Translations under genes and position numbers: made by a program
Shown here: piece by piece, positions 7,665 through 16,581 of the stretch
Layout of the letters: every line of letters begins with the position of its first letter
How positions within the stretch are numbered: the stretch's first letter is position 1
Notes under the pieces: model-generated
Told to the model about the DNA's origin: nothing
The model's database searches: none
The model's input: the letters and a program-made list of their open reading frames with translations, nothing else
Assembly: GCF_900104175.1 (NCBI RefSeq)
Contig: NZ_FNIX01000003.1
Span: 620,001-684,000 of the forward strand
DNA: 64,000 bases
Origin: Lentzea jiangxiensis
Lineage (GTDB): Bacteria; Actinomycetota; Actinomycetes; Mycobacteriales; Pseudonocardiaceae
Reading direction: 5' to 3'

Positions 7665-8963
7665 CTACCGCGTGGGCACGAGGAAGCGCGACACGCTGCG
7701 CAGCTTCTCCCGGGTCTCCTCCAGCTCCCGTTCCGGAGTGGACTGGGCGACGACGCCCGCGCCTGCCCGCAGCCAGATGTCGCCGTCACGGCGGAACACG
7801 CTGCGGAGGATGAGAGCGGCGTCGATGGCGCCGTCCGGTTCGACGGTCAGCACGGCACCGCTGTAGAGACCGCGCGGCTGCGTCTCGGCGCGCCGGATCA
7901 GCTCGCAGGCGGATGCCTTGGGGATGCCGGACGCCGTGACCGCCGGGAAGAGAGCGGCGAACGCGTCCCAGCCGGTGCGGTCCGGTGCGAGTGAACCCGA
8001 GAGCTGGGAGGCGAGGTGCTGCACGCTGCCGCGTTCCTTCACGCTCATGAACTCCTCGACGCGGACGGTCGACGGCGTGCACACGGTCGACAGCTCGGTC
8101 GCCGCCAGGCGCACCGAGATCGCGTGTTCGAAGACCTCCTTGGCGTCGCGGTAGAGCTCGTCGCGCCGTACCCGGTCGGCTTCGTGATCGCCCAGGAAGG
8201 CGCGCGTGCCGGCCAGCGGCTGTGTGACCACCTCGCCCCCGGAGCTCACGCTGATCACGATCTCCGGGCTGAACCCGAGCGCCTCCCAGCCCTGCAAGCG
8301 CAGCAGGAACGATCGCGCCGGGCTGTTGGCAAGCCGGCCGGTGAGGTACGTCGTGGGCATGTCGATGTCTTCCGGCACCGGCACCACCCGGGAGAGGATC
8401 ACCTTGTCCAGCGCGCCGGAGCGGATCTCCGCGATGCCCGCCGCGACCGCGGCCCGGTAGTTCTCCGCGTCGTGGCCGTCGACGTCGACCTCGACACGCG
8501 CCTCCGCCGGCTCGATCCCACCTGTCAGCACGGCGTCCGCGAGCCGCGACTCCAGCGCGTCCAGGTCCACCGCGGTGAGAGCGCGCAGGAGGACGGTGCC
8601 GTTCTGGAAGCGCACTTCACGCCGCGGGATCATCAAGGTGACCGCGTCGGCCTTCGACGCGTCGTCCAGTCCGTACAACGCGTAGGACAGCTCGAAGGTG
8701 GCCCAGCCGTAGGCGCGCCAGTTCTCGACGTCGACCTCTGCGAGCCGCGCGGTGATCGCCGACAGCGGTTCGCCGGCCCGCGTGGTCACGGTCGCGTAGG
8801 CGCCCTCACCCCAGCAGATCGACCCCTGGTTCTCGTAGAGCACGTTGTCCTCGGCCGATGTCGCCGCGAGCGCGGCGGCCACGCGAAGAGGATCGGCCGG
8901 CGATGCGATGTGACGTTCCCAGTACCTCAGTGCAGTTCTCCTTGATCGGGCTGTTCCCGTCAC
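7665..8963 (-). CDS. Salicylate synthase (chorismate-utilising, MbtI/Irp9-like)
   Basis: The protein has the full chorismate-binding C-terminal domain: LDKVILSRVV, LGFSPEIVI, PLAGTRAFLG, EHAISVRLA, ERGSVQHLASQLSG, FPAVTASGIPKA, PRGLYSGAV and WLRAGAGVV. The overall pattern closely follows mycobactin MbtI, which turns chorismate into isochorismate and then salicylate plus pyruvate. The listed GTG start (8963) lacks a ribosome-binding site. An in-frame CTG at 8930 sits seven bases after AAGGAG and may be the real, non-standard start. It is last in the operon begun by the PKS at 21152, so salicylate is the likely starter or building block for that PKS/NRPS line. Confidence 0.9.
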   Translation of the reverse strand: MTGTARSRRTALRYWERHIASPADPLRVAAALAATSAEDNVLYENQGSICWGEGAYATVTTRAGEPLSAITARLAEVDVENWRAYGWATFELSYALYGLDDASKADAVTLMIPRREVRFQNGTVLLRALTAVDLDALESRLADAVLTGGIEPAEARVEVDVDGHDAENYRAAVAAGIAEIRSGALDKVILSRVVPVPEDIDMPTTYLTGRLANSPARSFLLRLQGWEALGFSPEIVISVSSGGEVVTQPLAGTRAFLGDHEADRVRRDELYRDAKEVFEHAISVRLAATELSTVCTPSTVRVEEFMSVKERGSVQHLASQLSGSLAPDRTGWDAFAALFPAVTASGIPKASACELIRRAETQPRGLYSGAVLTVEPDGAIDAALILRSVFRRDGDIWLRAGAGVVAQSTPERELEETREKLRSVSRFLVPTR

Positions 8964-8999
8964 CGGGCAGAAGGACCCGGTCGTGTGCGTGGTGGTGGC

Positions 9000-10253
9000 T
9001 CAGGCGGGGGAAGGGTTGTCCACCCACAGCTGCACCGGGCCGCGGAAGCACGCGTTTTCGTGGTATCGCACGACTTCGTCGGCCGCGAGCCGGAGGTGGG
9101 GCAGGCGTGCCGTGAGTTCCTCCAGCATGACCCGCATCTCCAGCCGGGCCAGCGGAGCGCCGAAGCAGGCGTGGATTCCCCTGCCGAAGGTGAGGTGCTG
9201 CTGGGAGTTGGACCGGTGGACGTCGAACTGGTCCGGGTCGGGGAACCGCGCCGGGTCGTGGTTCGCGGAACCGATGAGGAGCAGCAGCTTGGCTCCCGCC
9301 GGGACGGTGACCCCGCCGATGTCGACCTCCCTGGTGGTGATCTTGCGCCAGGTGTGCAGGCTCGGGTCGAAGCGCAGCCCCTCCTCGACCGCGTTCGGGA
9401 TCAGCGAGGGGTCGGCGCAGATCTCCTCCCACTGTTCCCGGTGCGCGAGCAGCCGCTGCAGCGTGCTCGACGACGCGTTGGTCGTGGTCTCGTGGCCGGC
9501 GAAGCTCACCGCGTGGATGACGTTGACGATCTCCTCGACCGACAGCGCGGCGGGATCCGCGAGGTGCGAGCGGAGCAGGTCGCTGGTGAAGTCGTCCCGC
9601 AGGTCCTCCTTGCGCGCGGCGACGAAGTCCGTGCAGTACCGCCAGTACTCGACCATCCTTCCCGCGATCCTGACCTGTTCATCCTTTGTGGACCGGCCCC
9701 AGGTGAAGGCCATGCGGTTGAGGGCGAGCGCCTTGAGCGCTTCCGAGTCCGACTCGGGGAAGCCGATCAGGCTGAACACGATCTTGGCGGGCAGTGGCGC
9801 CGTCAACTCCCGCACCAGGTCGAACCGCGACCTCGACGCGACAGCGTCGAGCAGTTCGGTGGTGTAGGCCCGGATGACCGGTTCGAGCCCTGCGACCCTC
9901 CTGGCGGAGAACGCCTTGACGTTGAAGGCGCGGACCCTGGTGTGCTTGGGCGGGTCGCAGTTGGAGACGGTCGGGGTCGCGTGGAACCCGGCGTCGAGGA
10001 TCTCCTTCGCCTCCTCCGCGAGCGGGTAGAAGGGGGTCTGCGTGATCGCGCCGGAGAAGCTCTCGTGGTCGGTGAGGATCCGCTTGACGTCCTCGTGCCG
10101 GGTGACCGGCCACATGTCGAGCCGCGGCTCGTAGAAGACCGGGGCTTCCTCGCGCAGGGTGGCGAGCGCCGGATACGGGTCGGCGATGTAGCCGGGAGCC
10201 AGCGGATCGAATCGCCCCTGCACGGGGCAACGGCCCGTGCTGCTGTTCAACAT
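9000..10253 (-). CDS. Cytochrome P450
   Basis: A 417-residue soluble actinobacterial P450. It shows the I-helix oxygen-binding motif FAGHETT (about residues 255-261), the ExxR motif EGLR, and the haem loop LTFGRGIHACFG with the Cys ligand near residue 360. It would hydroxylate, epoxidise or couple a substrate using ferredoxin electrons; no ferredoxin gene is nearby. It follows the flavoprotein gene by 62 bp and precedes salicylate synthase by 36 bp, so it belongs to the PKS/NRPS operon and probably tailors its product. Confidence 0.93.
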   Translation of the reverse strand: MLNSSTGRCPVQGRFDPLAPGYIADPYPALATLREEAPVFYEPRLDMWPVTRHEDVKRILTDHESFSGAITQTPFYPLAEEAKEILDAGFHATPTVSNCDPPKHTRVRAFNVKAFSARRVAGLEPVIRAYTTELLDAVASRSRFDLVRELTAPLPAKIVFSLIGFPESDSEALKALALNRMAFTWGRSTKDEQVRIAGRMVEYWRYCTDFVAARKEDLRDDFTSDLLRSHLADPAALSVEEIVNVIHAVSFAGHETTTNASSSTLQRLLAHREQWEEICADPSLIPNAVEEGLRFDPSLHTWRKITTREVDIGGVTVPAGAKLLLLIGSANHDPARFPDPDQFDVHRSNSQQHLTFGRGIHACFGAPLARLEMRVMLEELTARLPHLRLAADEVVRYHENACFRGPVQLWVDNPSPA

Positions 10254-10315
10254 CTCATCTCCACGGGTTTGACTGGGTGAACCGGAAGCTCAGGGGATCG
10301 GCCGCCGAGGTGCCC

Positions 10316-12280
10316 TCACAGCCGCCTGCCGAGCATCTCGGCCTCCCGGATCGACGTGAGCATGGTTCCCGGCGCGTACGCGTCCCCGATGACGTGGACG
10401 GGCACTCCGCTCGCCGACAACGGACCCGACAGCTCGTCGACCGGCTGGCGGGGGGTCGACCAGGTGAACAGGACCACGTCCTCGATCTCGGTGAGCCGCC
10501 CGGTGAACACGTTCGCGCAGCGCAGCACGTGGTCCTCGTACAGCAGCGGTTCGGTCGACAACTCGATGCGCACGCCCGCCTCGTGCAGCCTCCGGTGGAC
10601 GCCCAGGCGGCTCACGTAGGGCACCGCGTCGCCCAGGGACGTCCTGGGCGTCATGAGCACCACCTCGCGGTAGCGCCGCGCCAGGAGGTCGGCGACCGCG
10701 TAGGTCCCGGCCGAGTGGTCGAAGTCGAACAGCACCGCTGTGCCCAGCCCTGCTCCGCTGTCGTCGCGGAGCAGGTAGTCCCGCACGCTGACGCCCTCCT
10801 CGCCGTGGGCGTCCAGGGTGGGCGGTCGCATCATCCGCGCCCCGGTGGCGAGGACGATGACGTCGGGACCGGTCGCGAGGACCATCTCCTCCGTCACGCG
10901 CGCACTCTGCTCGACGCGCACGCCGTTGCGCTCCACCAGCCACCGCTGGTGCTCCAGGGTGGCGGCGATGTCAGCGCGTCCCGGCAACAGCGACTCCACC
11001 CGCGCCTTGCCACCGAGGTGCGGTCCGGCCAGCAGGGTCACCCGGTGCCCGTGCCCGGCCGCCGCCGCGGCGGCCTGGAGACCTGCCACACCGGCGCCGA
11101 CCACGGTGACCTCGCGCTTCGTGGACGCCCCGCGGACCCGGCGAGCGGCTTCACCACCGGTGCCGAGGTCGGGGTTGACCACGCAGGCGATCGTGCGGCC
11201 ACTGGTGACCTCTCCCCAGCACACGTTGCAGTAGAGGCACGGCCGCACCTCCCGCTCGCGGCCCGCCCGCACCTTGGCCGGGAAGCCGGGATCGGCCACC
11301 AGGAGGCGTCCCAGGCCGACCAGGTCACCGATGCCGTCCCGGACGACGGCCTCGGCTTCGGCAGCGGAGGTGACGCGGCCGAACGCCAGGACCGGGAGGG
11401 TCACCGCCTCCCTGAGGTCGCGCTGGATCCCGAGGTACGGGCCGGGCGGGTAGTGCATGTCGGGCACGTGGTCGCCGAAGCTGAGCGAGGAGTTGCCCTG
11501 GCCGAACGCGAGGTAGTCCGGCGGAGTCTCCCGGCTCACCCGGTTCGCGATGCGGGCCGACTCCTCCGCGGTGATGCCTCCCTCCACCAGTTCGTCGCCC
11601 GGCATCTTCAAGCCCAGCAGGAAACCCGACCCGCACACCGACCGGATGCCGGCCAGGACCTCGCGCAGGAACCTGGTCCGCCCGTCCAGGTCGCCGCCGT
11701 ACTCGTCCTGCCTGGTGTTCGACCACGGCGACAGGAACTGCGTGATCAGGTGACCGTGCGCCGCGTGCACCTCGACGCCGGAGAACCCCGCGCGCTGCAG
11801 GACGGCGGCGGAAGCCACGAACGACTCGGCGATCATCCGGACCTCCGACGTGGACATCACGTGCGGAACCGTCCAGCTGTACGGGTCCGGCAGGGGCGAT
11901 ACCCCGATCGAGCTGTTCGACACCGGACCTCGCACCTGCTGCCTGCCCGAGTGCAGGAGCTGACCGACCATCCGGCAGTCGTGTTCCTCGACCGCGGCCG
12001 CGAGGCGCTCGAACCCCTCGGCGTTGGCGGGTTCGTACGCCGCGAGACCCGTCTGCGGGGGCACCGAGCTCGGGTGGACGAACAGCGCCTCGGAGACCAC
12101 CATCGCCGCACCACCGGCGGCGCGCTCGGCGTAGAAGGTGACCGTGCGATCGGTCACCAGTCCCTGACGCGCGTAGTTGTTCATGATCGCCGGGAACACG
12201 ATCCGGTTCTTCAAACGCGCGTTGCCCACCTCCAGCGGGGAGAACAGGTGCGGATACCGGTCCTGTTCCTCGGCGGTCAC
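10316..12280 (-). CDS. NADH:flavin oxidoreductase, 2,4-dienoyl-CoA reductase type
   Basis: A 654-residue two-domain flavoenzyme. Residues 1-350 form an old-yellow-enzyme TIM barrel (HLFSPLEVGNARLKNRIV at the start, VHAAHGHLITQFLSP in the middle). Next comes a Cys cluster, CLYCNVCWGE...CVVNP, suited to a 4Fe-4S centre. The C-terminal dinucleotide-binding domain begins with VVGAGVAGLQAA. Relatives such as FadH reduce conjugated dienes or enones. The GTG start overlaps the thioesterase stop (GTGA). The longer open frame to 12784 overlaps that gene and is discarded. It probably reduces a double bond in the PKS/NRPS product or in an aromatic-derived unit. Confidence 0.88.
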   Translation of the reverse strand: MTAEEQDRYPHLFSPLEVGNARLKNRIVFPAIMNNYARQGLVTDRTVTFYAERAAGGAAMVVSEALFVHPSSVPPQTGLAAYEPANAEGFERLAAAVEEHDCRMVGQLLHSGRQQVRGPVSNSSIGVSPLPDPYSWTVPHVMSTSEVRMIAESFVASAAVLQRAGFSGVEVHAAHGHLITQFLSPWSNTRQDEYGGDLDGRTRFLREVLAGIRSVCGSGFLLGLKMPGDELVEGGITAEESARIANRVSRETPPDYLAFGQGNSSLSFGDHVPDMHYPPGPYLGIQRDLREAVTLPVLAFGRVTSAAEAEAVVRDGIGDLVGLGRLLVADPGFPAKVRAGREREVRPCLYCNVCWGEVTSGRTIACVVNPDLGTGGEAARRVRGASTKREVTVVGAGVAGLQAAAAAAGHGHRVTLLAGPHLGGKARVESLLPGRADIAATLEHQRWLVERNGVRVEQSARVTEEMVLATGPDVIVLATGARMMRPPTLDAHGEEGVSVRDYLLRDDSGAGLGTAVLFDFDHSAGTYAVADLLARRYREVVLMTPRTSLGDAVPYVSRLGVHRRLHEAGVRIELSTEPLLYEDHVLRCANVFTGRLTEIEDVVLFTWSTPRQPVDELSGPLSASGVPVHVIGDAYAPGTMLTSIREAEMLGRRL

Positions 12281-13242
12281 GCCAGGGTGCCTTCGCCCGC
12301 CGCGGAGACGATCTCGCGCAGTTCGCGGCCGATCTTGCCGATGTCCGGCTCGGCGCCGTCGAACAGCGCGCCGCCGTCGGCGTCCACGAAGATGGTGTTG
12401 ATCTGGTCGCGGTGGATCGACCGCAGGGGTGCGGCGTAAGGCGACATCGCGTGGATCACGGTCTCCTCCCGGCTGGCCTCGCCGACGGCGAGGATCGTGA
12501 TGCTGCCGTCGAAGCCGGTCGGGGGGTCGTAGGTGAGCATCGCCGAGAGGTTCGCCTTGTAGATGGCCATCCGGTTGCGGAAGACGTCGAGGTCCATTCC
12601 GGACAGCAGATCGTGCTCGTCGACGTAGCGGACGACGAACTCGACCTGTGCTTCTTCGTCGAGCTCGTTCAACTCGTCCCACGGCAGGTCGATCCGCACG
12701 GCCAGCAGGCGTTCGATGATGTAGACGTAGTCCATGATCGCCCGCTGCTGCAACGAGGAGCTGTCGACCGGCAGCTCCTTCCAAGGGCGGTTGAAGTTCG
12801 GCATCAGGTGCAGGACGAGGCCGGTCCGTTCGCCCTGCTCGTGCAGCTGGCGGGCCGTCTCGTACGCGGGCAGTCCGCCCATGCAGTTCCCCGCGACGTA
12901 GTAAGGGCCTTCCGGCTGGACGCGGCGCATCTGGCGGATGCCGTGGGCGGCCAGCTCCTCGACCGTGCGGTAGGGCGACTGCTCACCATCCATGCCGGGG
13001 GTCTGCAAGGCGTACACGCCCCAGGCCTCGGGGATGTGCGGCAGGTAGTTGTTCATGTAGCTCACGCTGCCGTCCGTGGCCGGGTAGAGGAACAGGATCG
13101 GGGCGCCCTCCCGCAGCACCTTGACGTTCGACCCCTCCAGGGTGAGCAGCCGGTCGTTCCCGATGTTCTTGTTCTCCAGCAGCCGCAGCAGCGCCAGCCG
13201 CTTGGTGTCGGACAACTGCTGGAGCCGGTCGGTCGTGTTCAC
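12277..13242 (-). CDS. Thioesterase-like alpha/beta hydrolase with Cys in place of the nucleophilic Ser
   Basis: This 321-residue stand-alone protein resembles NRPS thioesterase domains: ILFLYPATDGSVS early, then VAGNCMGGLPAYE. The nucleophile elbow, normally GxSxG, reads GNCMG with Cys120. The usual C-terminal 'GDH' His region reads FVDADGGAL, so I see no catalytic His there. The start is GTG 13242 after AGGAGA. The NRPS just upstream has no TE domain, so this protein is the natural release or transfer partner. Cys-type TEs exist in NRPS systems (the obafluorin ring-forming TE is one). Loss of the His could mean a non-hydrolytic role or a misaligned reading. Confidence 0.75.
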   Translation of the reverse strand: MNTTDRLQQLSDTKRLALLRLLENKNIGNDRLLTLEGSNVKVLREGAPILFLYPATDGSVSYMNNYLPHIPEAWGVYALQTPGMDGEQSPYRTVEELAAHGIRQMRRVQPEGPYYVAGNCMGGLPAYETARQLHEQGERTGLVLHLMPNFNRPWKELPVDSSSLQQRAIMDYVYIIERLLAVRIDLPWDELNELDEEAQVEFVVRYVDEHDLLSGMDLDVFRNRMAIYKANLSAMLTYDPPTGFDGSITILAVGEASREETVIHAMSPYAAPLRSIHRDQINTIFVDADGGALFDGAEPDIGKIGRELREIVSAAGEGTLA

Positions 13243-13266
13243 ACTGTCTCCTGGTTCGCTGGTTCG

Positions 13267-16200
13267 TCAGTTGAGGTCGTCGAGCAGGCGGGCGACTTCC
13301 TCGTCCGACATCGACTCGAGCTGGTCGAGCGCGGCGCTGATGGCGAGGTCGTCCCCGGCACCGCGGGTGAGGTCGTCGTCGATCCGTGCGGCGAGTGCCG
13401 ACACCGTGGGGTGCGCGAAGAGGATCTGCAGCTCCACCCGCACGCCGAAGCGCTCCTCGACCTGGAACAGCGCCCTGGTGGCCAGCAGGGAGTGCCCGCC
13501 CAGCTCGAAGAAGCCGTCGTGCCTGCCGATCCCGGTCCGGCCGAGGAGGTCGCCGTAGATCTCCGCGACGACCGCCTCGGTCTCGCCGACGGGCGGTTCG
13601 TACGCGGTGGCGGCCGGAGCCGACTCCGGGACCATCGACGAAAGCGCCGTGCGGTCGATCTTGCCGTTGGGAGTCATCGGAAGCGTCGTGTGCATGGCGA
13701 AACGCTGCGGCACCATGTAAGCGGGGAGGACAGGAGCGAGCAGTTCTCTGAGCTGTTCCGCGGAGACGGTGTCGCCGTCGTGCGCGGCCAGGTGGGCGAC
13801 GAGCACCCCGTCCGCTGTCAGGGTGACCGCGGCGTCGACGACGGCGGGGTGCCGGCGCAGCGCGTGTTCGACCTCGGCGGCCTCGACGCGGTGACCGCGC
13901 ACCTTGAGCTGCTGGTCCGTCCTGCCCAGGAAGGTCAGGGTGCCGTCCGCCAGCTCGCGGACCAGGTCACCGGTGCGGTAGACGCGCTCGGGCACCTCCG
14001 CCAGGTCCACGAATCGCCGCTCGGTCTCCTCCGGCCGGTTCAGGTAGCCGTTCGCGACGCCCTCGCCCGCGATGCACAGCTCGCCCGGCACTCCGGGTGG
14101 CACGAGCAGGCCGCGTCCGTTGACGACGTAGAACCGGGTGTTCTCGATCGGCTCTCCGATGCGCACGGGATCGGACGCGTCGACCTTCCAGCGGGCGGAC
14201 CAGATCGTCGTCTCGGTCGGACCGTAGAGGTTCCACACCTCCTTGCACCCGGCCAGGAGCTGGTCGGCCAGGTCGCGGCTCATGGCCTCCCCGCCGCACA
14301 GCGCGGTGAGCCGGGACAGGCCCTTCCAGCCGGAGTCGAACAGCATCCGCCACGTGGAGGGTGTCGCCTGCATGATGGTGGCACCGCTGGTGTCCAGCAG
14401 ATCGGCCAGGCGAGCCGGGTCCGTCGCCTCCTCCGCGGTGGCGACGACGACCGCGGCACCGGTGACCAGCGGGAGCAGCAGCTCCAGCAGCGAGATGTCG
14501 AACGACAGGCTGGTCACCGCGAGGAACACGTCGTCCTGCCGGATCCCCGGCTTCACCGCCATCGCGTGCAGCAGGTTCAGCAGGTTGTCGTGCCGCACCT
14601 CGACACCTTTGGGCCGGCCCGTCGACCCGGACGTGTGCAGCACGTAGGCGGGACTGCCGGAGGCGGGCGGCTCGAGCGGCCCGTCCGGCGTCGCGCCCGG
14701 TAGCCCGTCGACCGGCAGCGGCCGGACCCGCTCGGGCAGGCGGGCGGCGACGTCCGATCGCGTGACCGCCAGGGACATGCCGGTGTCCTCGACGATCCAG
14801 GCCATCCGCTCCTCGGGCAGATCGGTGGCCAGCGGGACGAAGACCGCGCCCGCGCGGAGCGCCGCCAGCACCGCCACCACCATCTCGGGGCCGCGGTCCA
14901 GGAAGATCCCGATTCGCCGGCCACGGCCTCCCGCGGCGTCGATGCGGCAGGCCAACGCCGACACCGCGCTGTCCAGCTCCGCGTAGCTGAGCTCACGGCC
15001 GTCGCAGAGGACGGCGACGCGCTCGGGGTCGGCCTCGGCCCACGCCGCCACGAGCCGGTCGACCGTCGTGTCCCGTGCGTGGTCCGACGCGGTGCTGTTG
15101 CGCCTGCGGAGGTTTCGGCGCTCCAGCTCGGTCATCGGGGAGACGTCACCGATCGGCAGGTCCGGGGAGCCGATCAGCGACGCGGCGAGGTGCTGCCAGC
15201 GACGGGCCATGGCCTCGATCGTCGAGCGCTCGAACAGTGCCGTGTCGTAGTAGAAGCTCCCCAGCAGGTCCCGTTCGTCGATGCCGGGGTGGAAGTGCAG
15301 TTCGAGGTCGAACTGGACGCTGCCGGTGTCGAACGGGCGCAGCTCGGCCGTGGCGCCGGGCAGCCTCAGCGGGTGGAACGCGTCCTGGAAGGCGAAGAAC
15401 GCCTGGAACAGCGGGCTGCGGCTGAGGTCCCGGCTTCCGGCCACCTCGCTCACCAGCTTCTCGTAGGAGTAGTTCTGGTGGTCCCAGGCGTCGGCGCACA
15501 CGGCGGCGGTCCTGCGCACCAGCTCGCGGAAGCTCAGCTCGGAAGACAGGCCGACGCGCAGCACCAGGGTGCTGACGAAGCACCCGGCGGTCCGCTCGAA
15601 CCCGGGGTCCAGCCGGTTGGCGTACGGCGTGCCGATCGAGATGTCCTCGCGCTCGGTGGAGTGCCACAGCAGCACGAGGTACACGGCGAGCAGCGTGGCG
15701 AACCGGGTTGCCGCTTCCTCCCTGCCGAACTCCGTGAGCCGGGCGGTCAGCTCCGGTCGCAGGACGAAGTCGACCCGCGCGCCCGCGTGGCCGCGCCGGG
15801 GCGGGCGCGGGTGGTCCAGCGGCAGCTCCAGCGGAGTGCTTCCCGACAACGCCCCCACCCAGTGGTCCAGGTTCTCGGCTGAGGCGGGGGTGTCGGCGTG
15901 TGTGCGCTCCCACTCGGCGTAGTCGGTGTAGTCCAAGCCCGCGACCGCACCGCTCTCGCCGTTGAGGATCTCGGAGATCTCCCGCACGACGAGCCCGGTG
16001 GTCCACCCGTCGGCGACCAGGTGGTGCAGGGTCAGCCCCCACACGTGTTCCCGCTCCCCGGTGCGCACGAGCACCGAACGCATCAACGGGCCACGAGCGA
16101 GGTCGAACGGCGCGATCAGGGCATCTCGCAGCTCCCGGTCGACCTCCTCGTCAGTGGCACCGAGGAGATCGGCGGTCCTCAGCACGGGGTTCGACGCCGG

Positions 16201-16581
16201 CTCGATGAACTGGACCGGCACTCCCCCGATCTCCTCGAAGGTCGCCCGCAGGCCGGGGTGACGGCGCCAGACGGTCTCCAGCGCGGTGGCGAGCGCCGGC
16301 GCGTCGACCGGCCCCTCGATCCGGTAGGTGACGGTGAACGTGTACGCCACTCCCGTCGGGTCGAGCCTGTCGAGGAACCAGATGCGGTCCTGCACACCGG
16401 TCAGCCGACAGGCCGAGCGCCCGCCGAGCAGGTCCAGGAGCTCGGACTTGTGCTCCCCCACCGCATCCCGCTCGGCGGGGCCGAGGGTTCCCGGAGCGGC
16501 CCGCAGCCGCAGCCGGTCCCCGGCCGGCGTCAGCTGCACGCCCCGCCCCAGCAGTTCCACCAGTGAGGTCATCGCGTTCAC
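13267..16581 (-). CDS. Single-module NRPS: docking domain - C - A - PCP
   Basis: An 1104-residue protein. Residues 1-50 resemble a TubC-type docking domain (LVELLGRGVQL). The condensation domain has the intact HHLVADG motif near 189. The adenylation domain has LHTSGSTGRPKGV near 653, NLYGPTETT, YRTGDLV and the terminal Lys motif NGKIDR. The carrier domain has GGHSLLA near 1030; a helical tail follows. By eye the specificity residues are D-I-L-Q-A-C-L-I-W, closest to the glycine-type signature DILQLGLIW, so glycine or another small residue is my guess. There is no TE domain. The GTG start overlaps the PKS stop (GTGA), so it is coupled to the upstream PKS. Confidence 0.92.
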   Translation of the reverse strand: MNAMTSLVELLGRGVQLTPAGDRLRLRAAPGTLGPAERDAVGEHKSELLDLLGGRSACRLTGVQDRIWFLDRLDPTGVAYTFTVTYRIEGPVDAPALATALETVWRRHPGLRATFEEIGGVPVQFIEPASNPVLRTADLLGATDEEVDRELRDALIAPFDLARGPLMRSVLVRTGEREHVWGLTLHHLVADGWTTGLVVREISEILNGESGAVAGLDYTDYAEWERTHADTPASAENLDHWVGALSGSTPLELPLDHPRPPRRGHAGARVDFVLRPELTARLTEFGREEAATRFATLLAVYLVLLWHSTEREDISIGTPYANRLDPGFERTAGCFVSTLVLRVGLSSELSFRELVRRTAAVCADAWDHQNYSYEKLVSEVAGSRDLSRSPLFQAFFAFQDAFHPLRLPGATAELRPFDTGSVQFDLELHFHPGIDERDLLGSFYYDTALFERSTIEAMARRWQHLAASLIGSPDLPIGDVSPMTELERRNLRRRNSTASDHARDTTVDRLVAAWAEADPERVAVLCDGRELSYAELDSAVSALACRIDAAGGRGRRIGIFLDRGPEMVVAVLAALRAGAVFVPLATDLPEERMAWIVEDTGMSLAVTRSDVAARLPERVRPLPVDGLPGATPDGPLEPPASGSPAYVLHTSGSTGRPKGVEVRHDNLLNLLHAMAVKPGIRQDDVFLAVTSLSFDISLLELLLPLVTGAAVVVATAEEATDPARLADLLDTSGATIMQATPSTWRMLFDSGWKGLSRLTALCGGEAMSRDLADQLLAGCKEVWNLYGPTETTIWSARWKVDASDPVRIGEPIENTRFYVVNGRGLLVPPGVPGELCIAGEGVANGYLNRPEETERRFVDLAEVPERVYRTGDLVRELADGTLTFLGRTDQQLKVRGHRVEAAEVEHALRRHPAVVDAAVTLTADGVLVAHLAAHDGDTVSAEQLRELLAPVLPAYMVPQRFAMHTTLPMTPNGKIDRTALSSMVPESAPAATAYEPPVGETEAVVAEIYGDLLGRTGIGRHDGFFELGGHSLLATRALFQVEERFGVRVELQILFAHPTVSALAARIDDDLTRGAGDDLAISAALDQLESMSDEEVARLLDDLN

